Assembly (NCBI GenBank): GCA_052168315.1
Contig: JBQLZO010000072.1
Location: forward strand, 1 to 64,000
Direction of reading: 5' to 3'
Length of the DNA stretch: 64,000 bases
Source of the DNA: JBQLZO01 sp052168315
Lineage (GTDB): Bacteria; Planctomycetota; Phycisphaerae; Phycisphaerales; UBA1924
The notes under the pieces are model-generated. The model made no database searches and was not told the DNA's origin. It saw only the letters and a program-made list of their open reading frames with translations. A program made the position numbers and the translations under genes. Shown piece by piece: positions 8,195 through 17,319 of this stretch (the stretch's first letter is position 1; each line of letters starts with the position of its first letter).

Positions 8195-10024
8195 TCAGTG
8201 GCCGAGGTGGACGCGGCGGACCTCATCCTGGTCGGGGAGGGGGAACTCATCGGGGTCGCAGTGCGGCGGGGAGACGGTGTCGTAGTCGTACGGGCCGTGG
8301 GTGAGCACGGGCTCGCGGGGGAAGTTGTGCTCGACGGGTGGCGCATCGGCGTACCACTCGAGGGTGAGGCCGCCGTACGGGTTGGGCGGGGCCTTGCGTC
8401 CGGCGACGAGCGAGTGGACGAATACGAGGAGGTGGATGAGGAACCCGAGGCCGAGGATCCATGATCCGAAGGTTGAGATCTGGTGCATCCAGGTGAATTC
8501 CTCGATGTAGGTGGCGTAGCGGCGGGGCATGCCCTGGGTGCCGAGGAAGAACTGGATGAAGAATGTGAGGTTGAATCCGACGAAGACGAGGAGCCATCCG
8601 ACCTTGGCCCATGTCTCGTTGAACATCTTTCCGGTGAACTTGGGCCACCAGTGGTGGATGCCGCCGACGAATGCGAGAACGGTTCCGCCCATCATGACAT
8701 AGTGGAAGTGCGCGACGACGAAGTAGGTGTCGTGGAGGTGGATGTCGGTGGCGAGGGTTGCGAGGGGCGGGCCGGTGAGGCCGCCGATGGTGAAACAGAA
8801 GAGGAACGCGGCGGCGTAGAGGTTGGCGGTGGTCCAGCTGATGGAGGCCTTGTAGTAGGTCGCGAGCCAGTTGAAGACCTTGATGGCGGTGGGGATGGCG
8901 ACGAGGAATGTGAGGGCGGAGAAGACCACATTGGCCAGCGGCGACATGGCCGTGAACATGTGGTGGCCCCAGACGAGGAAGGAGATTGCGGCGATGGCGA
9001 TGGAGGAGAATGCGACGGCGCGGTATCCGAAGATGCGCTTGCGGTTGTGGACGGCGATGATCTCGGAGATGATTCCGAAGCCGGGGAGGATCATGATGTA
9101 GACGGCGGGGTGGGAGTAGAACCAGAAGAAGTGCTGGAAGAGGACGGGGTCGCCGCCGAGGGATGGATCGAAGATGCCGATCTTGAAGACGCGTTCGAAG
9201 ACGACCATGAGGAGGGTGATGCCGAGGACGGGGGTGGCGAGGACCTGGATGATGGAGGTGGCGTAGAGGGCCCAGACGAACAGTGGCATGTCGAACCAGC
9301 CCATGCCGGGTGCGCGGAGCTTGTGGACGGTGACGATGAAGTTCATCCCTGTGAAGATGGATGAGAATCCGAGGATGAACGCGGCGAGGACCATGGCGGT
9401 GACATTGCCCCAGTCGGTCGTCGTCGAGTACGGGGTGTAGAAGGTCCAGCCTGTTTCGACGCCGCCCTGGACGACGGAGTAGAGCGCGAAGACGCCGCCA
9501 AAGAGGTAGATGTACCAGCTGAAGAGGTTGAGCCTCGGGAAGGCGACATCCTTGGCGCCGAGCATGATGGGCAGGAAGATGTTTCCGAGGGCGGCTGGGA
9601 CGGATGGGATGATGAAGAGGAAGACCATGACCACGCCGTGGAGCGTGAAGAGCCGGTTGTAGATGTTGTTTCCGGTGACGGTGGTCTCGGTGGGCTCGCC
9701 GGTCTTGGGGTCCCTGCCCTGGACGATGACATCGGGGTAGAGCTGGCCGACGGTCTCGGGCTGCATGACGGGGTTGCCCTGCTCATCGACCATGGCCTGG
9801 CCGGCTTCGTCGATGGCCTGGACCATGACGGTTTTGGCGGGCTCCCAGAGTTCGGCGCGGAGGAGGAGGGCGAAGACGCCGCCGAGGAAGAAGGCCGCGA
9901 GCACCGCGCAGAGATACATGACCCCGATCTTCTTGTGATCGATGGTGTAGACCCATGACATGATGGTCTTGCCGAGTGTCTCTTTCGGCGCGAGGAAGCT
10001 CACATCGTGGTGGTTGGAGCCCAT
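8195..10024 (-). CDS. ctaD: Cytochrome c oxidase subunit I, A2-type heme-copper oxidase
   Basis: Catalytic subunit reducing O2 to water and pumping protons. Twelve helices, with heme ligand His in TLHG (about residue 129), CuB ligands in FYSHPAVY (303-309) and WGHHMF, and late heme ligands in VVAHFHYVMMGG. The YSHPAVY motif replaces the Glu-containing GHPEVY of A1 enzymes, so this is an A2-type oxidase with the alternative D-channel. Between helix 1 and helix 2 lies a loop of about 55 residues (62-120, EDPKT-like and polar) that is longer than usual. The start at 10024 is kept because MGSNHHDVSFLAPKETLG fits the conserved cytoplasmic N-terminus. It follows subunit II by 90 bp. Confidence 0.96.
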   Translation of the reverse strand: MGSNHHDVSFLAPKETLGKTIMSWVYTIDHKKIGVMYLCAVLAAFFLGGVFALLLRAELWEPAKTVMVQAIDEAGQAMVDEQGNPVMQPETVGQLYPDVIVQGRDPKTGEPTETTVTGNNIYNRLFTLHGVVMVFLFIIPSVPAALGNIFLPIMLGAKDVAFPRLNLFSWYIYLFGGVFALYSVVQGGVETGWTFYTPYSTTTDWGNVTAMVLAAFILGFSSIFTGMNFIVTVHKLRAPGMGWFDMPLFVWALYATSIIQVLATPVLGITLLMVVFERVFKIGIFDPSLGGDPVLFQHFFWFYSHPAVYIMILPGFGIISEIIAVHNRKRIFGYRAVAFSSIAIAAISFLVWGHHMFTAMSPLANVVFSALTFLVAIPTAIKVFNWLATYYKASISWTTANLYAAAFLFCFTIGGLTGPPLATLATDIHLHDTYFVVAHFHYVMMGGTVLAFVGGIHHWWPKFTGKMFNETWAKVGWLLVFVGFNLTFFIQFFLGTQGMPRRYATYIEEFTWMHQISTFGSWILGLGFLIHLLVFVHSLVAGRKAPPNPYGGLTLEWYADAPPVEHNFPREPVLTHGPYDYDTVSPPHCDPDEFPLPDQDEVRRVHLGH

Positions 10025-10114
10025 GGGTTCGTGCCTCCGTGCGTCTGGTGGCGCTGGGTGGTGGTTGGTGGTTGCCTGCGGTGTGGTGGGTTCGGGGCCC
10101 GATGGCGGGTTGGT

Positions 10115-11320
10115 TTACGGCGTGGGATTGGCTGCGGGGTCGGCGGCGTCGCCGGCGGCGTTCCGGGCCGCTTCCTGGTCGCGCATTTCCTGTTCGGACT
10201 CGGCGATGGCCGCCTCTCGGTGGGCATCGGAGAGGGACTTGATGTAGAGGGCGATGGCCCTGATCTCGCGCGGGGTGAACTTGCCGGCGGAGGTGGGCAT
10301 CTGGTTGGAGAAGCCCTGGACGACCTGTGAGCCGGGGTCGATGATGGACTGGCGGATGTAGTCGAGGTTGACCTCGGCGGACTCGCCGTTGGTGAAGCGG
10401 TGGGTCTCGCCCCAGATGTTCTTCCAGGTGGGGCCGGTGCCGGCTCCGCCATCGACGGTGTGGCAGGCGTTGCAGCCGCCGGCGGTGTGGAGTTTCTTGC
10501 CGAGTTCAACCAGGGGGATGCCTTCGGTGGACGCCTGGGCTGTTTTCCACGCGCGGTAGTCGGCATCGGCCATGACGGCGATGCGGGCGAGCATCTGTGA
10601 GTGCTGGTCGCCGCAGTACTCGGTGCAGAAGAGGAAGTAGCCCTTTGAGACATCGGCGTCGATGGGGACGGCGGTGCCTGATTCTTCATCGAAGCGGTGG
10701 GTGGCCTGGCCGATGGGGTGGAACCAGAGGGTGGTGTAGCGGTTGGGGAACAGGTCGCGCTTGACGCGGAATTCGGGGATGAAGAAGGAATGGATGACAT
10801 CCGTGGACTCCATGAGGAGCTTCACGGGTCGGTTGAGCGGGAGGGCGAAGACGGGGGCTTCGACGGCGGCGAGGTTCTCCGACTGGAGGGACCCAGCGCC
10901 GTTGTCGTACTCCCAGGACCAGCTCCACTTCATCGCGACGACATGGATCTCCTCGGCATCGGATGGTGAGACGCGCATGCCGAGGTAGACCTTCATGCCC
11001 CACACGAACATGACGGCCATGAGGAGGGTGGGGATGATGGACCAGGTGAGTTCGAGCTTGAGGTTGTGCGAGGGGCTGGGCAGGGGTGCAACGCCGGGCT
11101 TGCGGCGGTACTTGATGCCGAAGTAAACGAGCAGGCCCATGAGGAGGAAGAAGAAGAAGGCGGAGATGAAGAAGATGTAGTAATAGACGCCATCGACGCC
11201 GCCGGCGAAGGTGGAGGAGGCTTCGCGGAACCAGGCGCGGGTGAACCATCCGGTCTGGGATGCCAGGGGGATGGCGCCTGGGAGGTCGGGCGCTGTGAGG
11301 AGTTGGAGGGGGGTGTTCAT
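10115..11320 (-). CDS. ctaC: Cytochrome c oxidase subunit II with fused cytochrome c domain (caa3)
   Basis: Receives electrons at a binuclear CuA centre. Two N-terminal helices (about 45-72 and 90-112) are followed by a cupredoxin domain with FCTEYCGDQHSQM, giving the CxxxCxxxHxxM CuA ligands. After it comes a cytochrome c domain with CNACHTVDGG as the heme c site and MPTSAGKFTPREIRAIALYI as the region of the distal Met. The fusion defines caa3-type enzymes, so no separate soluble cytochrome c is strictly needed between complexes. A Glu/Ala-rich tail of about 35 residues closes the protein. It follows the SCO gene by 69 bp. Confidence 0.95.
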   Translation of the reverse strand: MNTPLQLLTAPDLPGAIPLASQTGWFTRAWFREASSTFAGGVDGVYYYIFFISAFFFFLLMGLLVYFGIKYRRKPGVAPLPSPSHNLKLELTWSIIPTLLMAVMFVWGMKVYLGMRVSPSDAEEIHVVAMKWSWSWEYDNGAGSLQSENLAAVEAPVFALPLNRPVKLLMESTDVIHSFFIPEFRVKRDLFPNRYTTLWFHPIGQATHRFDEESGTAVPIDADVSKGYFLFCTEYCGDQHSQMLARIAVMADADYRAWKTAQASTEGIPLVELGKKLHTAGGCNACHTVDGGAGTGPTWKNIWGETHRFTNGESAEVNLDYIRQSIIDPGSQVVQGFSNQMPTSAGKFTPREIRAIALYIKSLSDAHREAAIAESEQEMRDQEAARNAAGDAADPAANPTP

Positions 11321-11389
11321 GGGGCGTCGATTCCTGTCAGACCGGACGGATTCCGGGTGGATGATACGCGATTCGGTCGGAGATTGGGA

Positions 11390-12382
11390 TCAGGATTCAG
11401 CGGGAAGGGGATTCCGGGGTGTGGGGCGTGGTTCTTTGCCGTTATCCATGGGGGATTGGGTGTTTGTTCGTCGGTTCCGGAGCCATGACCGGAGGAAGAG
11501 GGCTCCGATGATGGAGAAGAGGATGATGGCAGCGCCCGAGGCGCCGAGGCGCATGACATTCATGGCGTGGAGGGTGTACTTGCCGGTGGCGGGGTCGTAG
11601 GCGAAGCAGGAGAAGGCGATGTTGTCGAAGAGCCCGGCGGTGCGACCTTCGGAGGCGTCGGCGAGGGCGATGCGGACTTGCTTGGGTGGGGTGTTGACGC
11701 CGAGGAGCATGCTGGAGACGACGCCTGTGGGGGTGAGGAAGTAGATCGCGGGCGGGTGGGCGAATTCCTGCTCCTTGGGGAGGTATCGGTAGTAGTAGCC
11801 GACCTGGTCGGCGAGGGCTCGGACGGCGGTGGGTTCGGAGATGGCGAACTGGATGGATCGCTTCTGATCGTCGGTGAGATCCTGGTGGGCGAGGCGGGCG
11901 AGGAAGAGGTCTCGCTTGGCCTGCGCGTGTGCGAGCGTGTTGGTGTGGTCGATGGAGACGACGAGCAGGTGGTAGTCATCGCCGGGCCTGAGTTCCTCGT
12001 TTTCGTTGAGGGCGACTCGGGCCGAGTCGATCATGAGGTCGCAGAGGAGCGGGCAGTCGTAGTAGGCGAGGAGGAGGATGACGGGGCGCTGGGCGTCGAA
12101 GTAGCGGGCGATCCGGAAGGGCTGGCCATCGAAGCCGGTGAAGGAGAGTTCGGGGTCGACCTGGGTGCCGCGTTTATCGGCGGTGCCGACGCTGTCGAGC
12201 TGTTCGGGCTCGATGTTGAGCTGGGCGGTCGCGTTCGGGGCGGTGAGGTGCGTGGCGAAGAGGGTCGTGAGGAAGAGTGTGAAGAGGATGGCGAGAGGGG
12301 TGGGTGATTGGATGGCGGGGCGTGGGCGCAGCGCGGGCGGGCTTGGGCGTTGGGGCCTGGGCTCGGTTGGCGTGCGGATCAC
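11390..12382 (-). CDS. SCO1/SenC-family copper chaperone for the CuA site
   Basis: Thioredoxin-fold protein that delivers copper to oxidase subunit II. Shown by VILLLAYYDCPLLCDLM (the CxxxC copper site), DDYHLLVVSIDHTN and the later HPPAIYFLTPTGVV whose His completes the copper site. An N-terminal helix (about 29-50) anchors it. Unusually, a second hydrophobic helix near the C-terminus (GASGAAIILFSIIGALFL) is followed by a basic tail, giving a protein of 330 residues against about 200-230 usual for the family. The GTG start at 12382 has GGGGGAACC before it. It sits between the small His-rich membrane protein and ctaC, as expected for assembly with subunit II. Confidence 0.9.
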   Translation of the reverse strand: MIRTPTEPRPQRPSPPALRPRPAIQSPTPLAILFTLFLTTLFATHLTAPNATAQLNIEPEQLDSVGTADKRGTQVDPELSFTGFDGQPFRIARYFDAQRPVILLLAYYDCPLLCDLMIDSARVALNENEELRPGDDYHLLVVSIDHTNTLAHAQAKRDLFLARLAHQDLTDDQKRSIQFAISEPTAVRALADQVGYYYRYLPKEQEFAHPPAIYFLTPTGVVSSMLLGVNTPPKQVRIALADASEGRTAGLFDNIAFSCFAYDPATGKYTLHAMNVMRLGASGAAIILFSIIGALFLRSWLRNRRTNTQSPMDNGKEPRPTPRNPLPAES

Positions 12383-12454
12383 GGTGGTTCCCCCGGAGGA
12401 GCGTTGGTCCTGGGTGTGTTCGTCGGTCGTGCGGATCCGATGCGGGCTGTGCGA

Positions 12455-12847
12455 TCAGGGCTGGGCGTACTGCTGGACGACCCGCTGGGCGGCGATTTCG
12501 AAGGGGATCTGGAGGGTTCCCTCGGCGCGGTTGATCCAGGTGGGTTCGGAGTGGAGGGCGGCATCCCAAGCGTTCTGGGCGTTGCGGAATTCGGTGAACG
12601 CGGCCTCGTTCTGCTCCTGGCGGACGACGGAGAGGTTCTCGAGTGATCGCTTGGTGATGGGATAGAGGATGAGGATGACGGCGGCGACGACGGCCATGGT
12701 GACGAGGATGGTGGCGACGACCATGGTGCTGTTGAAGCTGCCGTGGTCTTCCTGCGCGAACTCGCCGGTGGCGTGGCGGAACCAGTCGTGCGAGTGGTCT
12801 TCGACATGGGTGTCGTGGTTGGGATCGTGGTGGTGTGTGTCGCTCAT
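12455..12847 (-). CDS. Small single-helix His-rich membrane protein between ACIII and oxidase genes
   Basis: A 130-residue protein of unknown function. The first 35 residues are His/Asp-rich (MSDTHHHDPNHDTHVEDHSH). A single helix at about 42-64 (MVVATILVTMAVVAAVILIL) is followed by a polar, helical C-terminal half with QNEAAFTEFRNAQNAWDAAL and FEIAAQRVVQQYAQP. It lies 66 bp after actF and 72 bp before the SCO gene on the same strand. This position suggests a role in joining or assembling ACIII with the oxidase, but the idea rests on context alone. I recognise no family. Confidence 0.75.
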   Translation of the reverse strand: MSDTHHHDPNHDTHVEDHSHDWFRHATGEFAQEDHGSFNSTMVVATILVTMAVVAAVILILYPITKRSLENLSVVRQEQNEAAFTEFRNAQNAWDAALHSEPTWINRAEGTLQIPFEIAAQRVVQQYAQP

Positions 12848-12913
12848 GGGGAGTGGCTCGCTTGGGTGGGCTTGGGTGCTGGTGCCTGGCGCATCGTGCG
12901 ATCGCGTGGGCGA

Positions 12914-14197
12914 TCAGACATAGTTCTTGTGGCGGAGCGCTTCGGGGGTGCGCGGGTCGTTGAGGGGGATGAGCGGTCCTGAGGCGACCTTCCGGACGAA
13001 GGCGCCGAGCATGATGAGGAACGGGCCGAGGACGGCGGGGAGGTCGACCCACTGGGGTCCGACCATTCCCTTGACCTCGGGTCGGATCATCCAGTACATC
13101 TCGACGAGGGTCATGATGAGGACCCACGCGCAGACAGCGCCGGAGATGAGGAAGTTGCGCCTCCACGGGCGGGGGAGGAGGATGATGAACGGGACGATGA
13201 ACTTGGCGATGGGGACGAAGTAGGACCAGAACTCCCACGGGCCGTCCTTGCGGACCTGGAAGAACATGGTTTCCTCGGGGATGTTGGCGTACCAGATGAG
13301 GAAGTACTGGCTGAATGCGATGTAGGCCCAGAAGACGATGAAGGCGAAGACGAGCTTCGATGAGTCGTGGAGGTGCTCGGTGGTGAATGCGCCGTGGAGG
13401 CGTCCGAAGGTTCTGAGGAGGATGAATGTGAGGGTGACGAGGGCGAGCGCGGCGGACATGGAGATGGCGAAGGTGTAGACGCCGAACATGGTTGAGAACC
13501 AGTGGAAGTCGAGGGTCATGACCCAGTCGAATCCTGCGAAGGCGATGGCGAACGCGAAGAGGACGATGCCGGGGGCCGAGACCTTGAGCATGGTGACGGT
13601 GTGCCAGCGGTTGGCATCTTCGTCCTGGCGCTTCGAGAGCGAGGAGAGGATCCCGGCGAGCCCGAGGAAGATGGTGAAGTAGAGGATGTTCCTGATGACG
13701 AAGAAGGGGAGGTTGAGGAAGCCCTGCTTGTGCTCGTAGAGGGGGTCTCCGGCGCGGTAGACGGGGTCCATCCAGTTCCAGAGGAACGGCGAGTAGACGC
13801 CCTCGGCCTTGTCGGTGATGGGGTGGATGTTCACCGCGACGGCCTGGGCGACGAAGATGACGAGGAACATGAGGCCGCCGACCCACATGCAGGACATGAG
13901 GTTCTCGAACTGCCTGCGGATGGTTGCGGTCCATCCGGCCTTGAGCAGGTGGAGGATCATGACGAGCGCGAGGGCGCCGAAGGGGAGTGCGATGGCGGCG
14001 ATGAAGCCGGCGTGGAGGGCGTGGAGGGCGGTGGACGCCATGGGGGCATCCGCGAGGAGGACGGTTGCGAGGGCGATGATCGTGAGGACCGCGCCGGCGC
14101 CGACGAGGAAGGTCCAGAGGGCCTTGGCCGCGCCGGATCCGAGCTGGATGTTGTCGGAGGCGAAGACGAGTTCTCGTTTGATGGCTGGAGCGCTCAT
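12914..14197 (-). CDS. actF: Alternative complex III subunit ActF, quinone-binding membrane subunit
   Basis: Polytopic inner-membrane subunit of quinol:cytochrome c/electron-acceptor oxidoreductase (ACIII), related to ActC/NrfD. About ten helices are visible, including ALWTFLVGAGAVLTIIALAT, LMFLVIFVAQAVAVNI, FFVIRNILYFTIFLGL and FIVFWAYIAFSQYFLIWY. The FSQYFLIWYANIPEE segment and the later PFIILLPRPWRRN stretch are characteristic of ActF. The ATG at 14197 overlaps the actE stop by four bases (ATGA), implying translational coupling. At 427 residues it matches usual ActF length. Confidence 0.9.
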   Translation of the reverse strand: MSAPAIKRELVFASDNIQLGSGAAKALWTFLVGAGAVLTIIALATVLLADAPMASTALHALHAGFIAAIALPFGALALVMILHLLKAGWTATIRRQFENLMSCMWVGGLMFLVIFVAQAVAVNIHPITDKAEGVYSPFLWNWMDPVYRAGDPLYEHKQGFLNLPFFVIRNILYFTIFLGLAGILSSLSKRQDEDANRWHTVTMLKVSAPGIVLFAFAIAFAGFDWVMTLDFHWFSTMFGVYTFAISMSAALALVTLTFILLRTFGRLHGAFTTEHLHDSSKLVFAFIVFWAYIAFSQYFLIWYANIPEETMFFQVRKDGPWEFWSYFVPIAKFIVPFIILLPRPWRRNFLISGAVCAWVLIMTLVEMYWMIRPEVKGMVGPQWVDLPAVLGPFLIMLGAFVRKVASGPLIPLNDPRTPEALRHKNYV

Positions 14198-15108
14198 GAG
14201 GCGGCCTCGCCTTCTGCGTTGGGCGTGTTCACGGTCGCCGCCGTGGGGGCGGGATTGCTGCTGCGGGGCGCTGCGGTCGGCTCATTGTCGTCCGCGGCCG
14301 AGAGCGCTTCGCGCTGGGTCGGCGGGAGCATGTCGATGGTGCCGCGCTGCGACTGCTGGAGGACCCGGAGGTATGCGACGATTGCCCACGCCTCGTGCTC
14401 TGAGACCTTGCCGGCGTAGCCGCGCATGGCGTACTGGTACGGGAGCGCGGGGTTGGGGACGCCGTGGAGGATGACATTGAAGAGGTAGCCGTCGTCGCCT
14501 TTTTCTCCTCCGTGGAGGTACTGCTCTCCCTGGAGGTTGGCGGGGGTGTAGGACCAGCGGGTGCCGACGGTGCCATCGCCGGCGCCGAGGCCGCCGTGGC
14601 AGGGGAGGCAGTAGATGTTGTAGTTGGTCTTTCCGAGTTCGATGAGCTGGTGGTCGACGGTGAGGGGGATTTTCTCGAGCCAGTCGCCGGCGGGGTCGCC
14701 GAGGGTTGCGGTAGAGCCGACGGGCTTGCCGGTCATGAAGGGTTCGTCGATGGCGGCGAGTCGGCGGCGGTCGGTGTAGTCGTTGCCATTGAAGCCGAAC
14801 TCGGAGATGGCGCCCTGCTCGTAGCGGACATGTGGGATGCGCGCGAAGGGGACGGTTCCGGCGACGGGGAGGCGCTGGGAGCGGCCATAGCGCTGGCCGG
14901 TTTCTTCATCGAGGTAGTCGGTGAAGAAGCTCGAGCGTGTTTGCGGCAGGTACTTGGGCTGGTCGTCGAGATCGGGGAAGAACTGGCGGGGTGGTTTGGA
15001 GGAGCGATCGCCGCGGCATGCGGTGAGCGCGGAGGCGGCGGCGGCCGCGGTGGCGAGTGCCAGCGCGAGCGTGGCGGCCCTGCGGAGCGGTGCGTGGTGT
15101 TGGTTCAC
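14194..15108 (-). CDS. actE: Alternative complex III subunit ActE, mono-heme cytochrome c lipoprotein
   Basis: Periplasmic electron-transfer subunit. The GTG start at 15108 overlaps the actD stop in a GTGA and gives a signal sequence (ATLALALATAAAAASALTAC) ending in a lipobox L-T-A-C, so the mature protein is lipid-anchored. The single heme c site is YCLPCHGGLGAGDG near the middle, followed by the Met-ligand region QYAMRGYAGKVSEHEAW. Text before the heme site (FNGNDYTDRRR, PFMTGKPVG) matches the ActE N-terminal domain. Length 304 residues. It sits between actD and actF with 4-bp overlaps on both sides. Confidence 0.9.
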   Translation of the reverse strand: MNQHHAPLRRAATLALALATAAAAASALTACRGDRSSKPPRQFFPDLDDQPKYLPQTRSSFFTDYLDEETGQRYGRSQRLPVAGTVPFARIPHVRYEQGAISEFGFNGNDYTDRRRLAAIDEPFMTGKPVGSTATLGDPAGDWLEKIPLTVDHQLIELGKTNYNIYCLPCHGGLGAGDGTVGTRWSYTPANLQGEQYLHGGEKGDDGYLFNVILHGVPNPALPYQYAMRGYAGKVSEHEAWAIVAYLRVLQQSQRGTIDMLPPTQREALSAADDNEPTAAPRSSNPAPTAATVNTPNAEGEAAS

Positions 15109-15707
15109 GGCTGCACCTCGTCGATCTGCGAGCCGCCGAGGTCTGCGAGCAGGGCCTTGGTTGCTTGGCGGTCGAACTGTGGGTCTGTGGATTCGACGGC
15201 GATTATGAATCGGTCGTCGCTGACGCGGAGGAAGCGTGGCTTCTTGGCGAGCGGGTGGTGGTGGCGCGGGAGGCCATTGAGCAAGAAGACGGCGAGGAAG
15301 GCCGAGGTTGCCGAGATGAGGACGGTGAGTTCGAACATGACGGGGGTGAACTGTTCGAAGGCGTCGGTGGGCTTGCCGCCGACATCCATGGGGTATCCGG
15401 AGAACTGGTGGAGCCAGTCGATGGGGACCGTGAGGCCTGCGGAGGTCCACCACTGGAGGATGATGGCGAGGGTGAGGCCCGCGACGGCGCCGGCGGCGAC
15501 GATGTTGGAGACCCGGGAGGGCTTGAGGCCCATGGCCTCGTCGATGCCGTGGATGGGGAAGGGCGCGTAGACATCCCACTTCCTGAAGCCCTTGTCGCGG
15601 AGGGCTTCGGCGGCGTGTGAGATCGCGGCGGGGTTGTCGAACTCGGCCATGACGCCCCAGAGCGGATCGTCGCCATGCCGGTCGTTGTGATCGGCGTGCT
15701 CAGCCAT
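15105..15707 (-). CDS. actD: Alternative complex III subunit ActD (DUF3341)
   Basis: Two-helix membrane subunit of ACIII. The start MAEHADHNDRHGDD at 15707 is preceded by AAGGAG and overlaps the actC end by eight bases. The conserved front part, LWGVMAEFDNPAAISHAAEA with KWDVYAPFPIHGID, is the ferredoxin-like domain typical of ActD, followed by helices VAAGAVAGLTLAIILQWW and LTVLISATSAFLAVFLL. The C-terminal part (RFLRVSDDRFIIAVES) matches the family. Length 200 residues. Downstream actE overlaps by 4 bp. Confidence 0.92.
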   Translation of the reverse strand: MAEHADHNDRHGDDPLWGVMAEFDNPAAISHAAEALRDKGFRKWDVYAPFPIHGIDEAMGLKPSRVSNIVAAGAVAGLTLAIILQWWTSAGLTVPIDWLHQFSGYPMDVGGKPTDAFEQFTPVMFELTVLISATSAFLAVFLLNGLPRHHHPLAKKPRFLRVSDDRFIIAVESTDPQFDRQATKALLADLGGSQIDEVQP

Positions 15708-17319
15708 GGTTCGGCTCCTTGCTGTGGTCGGCGTGGTCGTTGTGGTGGTGGTGCTTGTGGTGATCGTCGTACATGGGGTGGTGTGGGTTGGCCTGGGGGA
15801 GCACATTCTTGACTTCGGAGATGGCGAGCATGGGGATGAAGCGGACGAAGAGGAGGAAGAGGGTCATGAAGATGCCGAGGGTTCCGACGAAGGTGAGGAT
15901 GTCGACCCATGTCGGTGCGTAGTAGCCCCAGGAGGATGGGAGGAAGTCGGTGGAGAGGGTCGAGACGATGACGAATCGTTCGAACCACATGCCAATGTTG
16001 ACGAGGATGGTGACGAAGAAGATGAAGGGGACATTGGTGCGGCACCACTTGATCCAGAAGAGCTGTGGCGAGATCACATTGCAGGTGATCATGATCCAGT
16101 AGGCCCACCAGTAGGGCCCGAAGGCGCGGATCATGAAAGCGGCGATCTCGTACTCGTTGCCGCCGTACCAGGCGATGAAGAATTCCATCATGTAGGCGAA
16201 GCCGACCATCGTTCCTGTGACGGTGATGACCTTGCACATGTTTTCCATGGTTCGTGCGGTGACGAAGTCCTTCATGCCCTGGAAGAGTTCTCTTGCGGGG
16301 ATGAGGAGGGTGAGCACCATGGCGAAGCCGGAGAAGATGGCGCCGGCGACGAAGTACGGCGGGAAGATGGTCGTGTGCCATCCGGGGAGGATGGAGACGG
16401 CGAAGTCGAAGGACACGACGGAGTGGACGGAGAGCACGAGGGGCGTTGCGAGGCCGGCGAGGAGGAGGTAGGCCTTCTCGTAGTTGTGCCAGTGGCGTGA
16501 GGAGAATCGCCATCCCATGGAGAAGAAGCCGTATGCGTAGGCGGCGATCTTGTTGGCGGGGATGGTGACTGTGAGGTTCTTGATGAAGCCGGGGAGCGGG
16601 TGGGGCGCCCAGACGGGGCCGAAGGTGACCTTCTGGTTGATGCGTGCGAGGGCGCGGTCCCGCATGGTGGCGAGGTCGGGGATCATGCCCATGTACCAGA
16701 AGAGCAGCGAGACGGTGAAGTAGGTGCCGACGGCGAACACATCCCAGAGGAGCGGTGAGCGGAAGTTTGGCCAGATGGCGTTGGAGTTGGGGATGGGGAA
16801 GAGGAACCAGGCGAACCAGACTCGGCCGACATGGATGCCGGGGAATGTTCCGGCGCAGATGACGGCGAAGATGGTCATGGCCTCGGCGAACCGGTTGATG
16901 GAGGTTCGCCAGTTCTGCTTGAGGAGGCAGAGGATGGCGGAGATGAGGGTTCCGGCGTGGCCGATGCCGACCCACCAGACGAAGTTGACGATGGCCCATC
17001 CCCACGAGACGGGGTTCTGGAGTCCCCAGACGCCGACGCCGGTGATGATGAGGTAGAGGATCATGAGCGTTCCGAGCCCGGCGATGTTGGCCGAGATGAG
17101 GAACGCGGGGAGCCACCACTTGCGGCCCGGGGTTTCGATCCATCCGCAGATGGTCTCGGTGACGGAGTGGAAGTCGCGGTTTCCGAGCACGAGGGGCCCG
17201 CGCTCGGCGGGGTCGTTGACGATGGATCCGTCGACGGTGTCGACATCGGGGTCATCTCCGGGCCTGCGGCCCTTGATGAGTCCGAGTGCGCCTGCGCGGT
17301 CCGGGTGGAGTGAGGTCAC
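15700..17319 (-). CDS. actC: Alternative complex III subunit ActC, NrfD-like quinol-oxidising membrane subunit
   Basis: Integral membrane subunit related to NrfD/PsrC that binds quinol and may translocate protons. The GTG start at 17319 overlaps the actB stop in a GTGA; the long open frame upstream lies inside actB and is rejected. Helices include WWLPAFLISANIAGLGTLMI, VNFVWWVGIGHAGTLISAIL and VMITCNV-like segments, with conserved GIGHAGTLISA and HSVVSFDFAVS typical of ActC. The C-terminus is His-rich (DDHHKHHHHNDHADHS). Length 539 residues. It forms the core of the complex with actB. Confidence 0.95.
   Translation of the reverse strand: MTSLHPDRAGALGLIKGRRPGDDPDVDTVDGSIVNDPAERGPLVLGNRDFHSVTETICGWIETPGRKWWLPAFLISANIAGLGTLMILYLIITGVGVWGLQNPVSWGWAIVNFVWWVGIGHAGTLISAILCLLKQNWRTSINRFAEAMTIFAVICAGTFPGIHVGRVWFAWFLFPIPNSNAIWPNFRSPLLWDVFAVGTYFTVSLLFWYMGMIPDLATMRDRALARINQKVTFGPVWAPHPLPGFIKNLTVTIPANKIAAYAYGFFSMGWRFSSRHWHNYEKAYLLLAGLATPLVLSVHSVVSFDFAVSILPGWHTTIFPPYFVAGAIFSGFAMVLTLLIPARELFQGMKDFVTARTMENMCKVITVTGTMVGFAYMMEFFIAWYGGNEYEIAAFMIRAFGPYWWAYWIMITCNVISPQLFWIKWCRTNVPFIFFVTILVNIGMWFERFVIVSTLSTDFLPSSWGYYAPTWVDILTFVGTLGIFMTLFLLFVRFIPMLAISEVKNVLPQANPHHPMYDDHHKHHHHNDHADHSKEPNHG

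Noticed and set aside
15203..17143. Minus-strand frame of over 600 codons across actC
   Set aside because: His/Pro/Arg-rich translation in another frame of actC and actD, both of which are clearly real.
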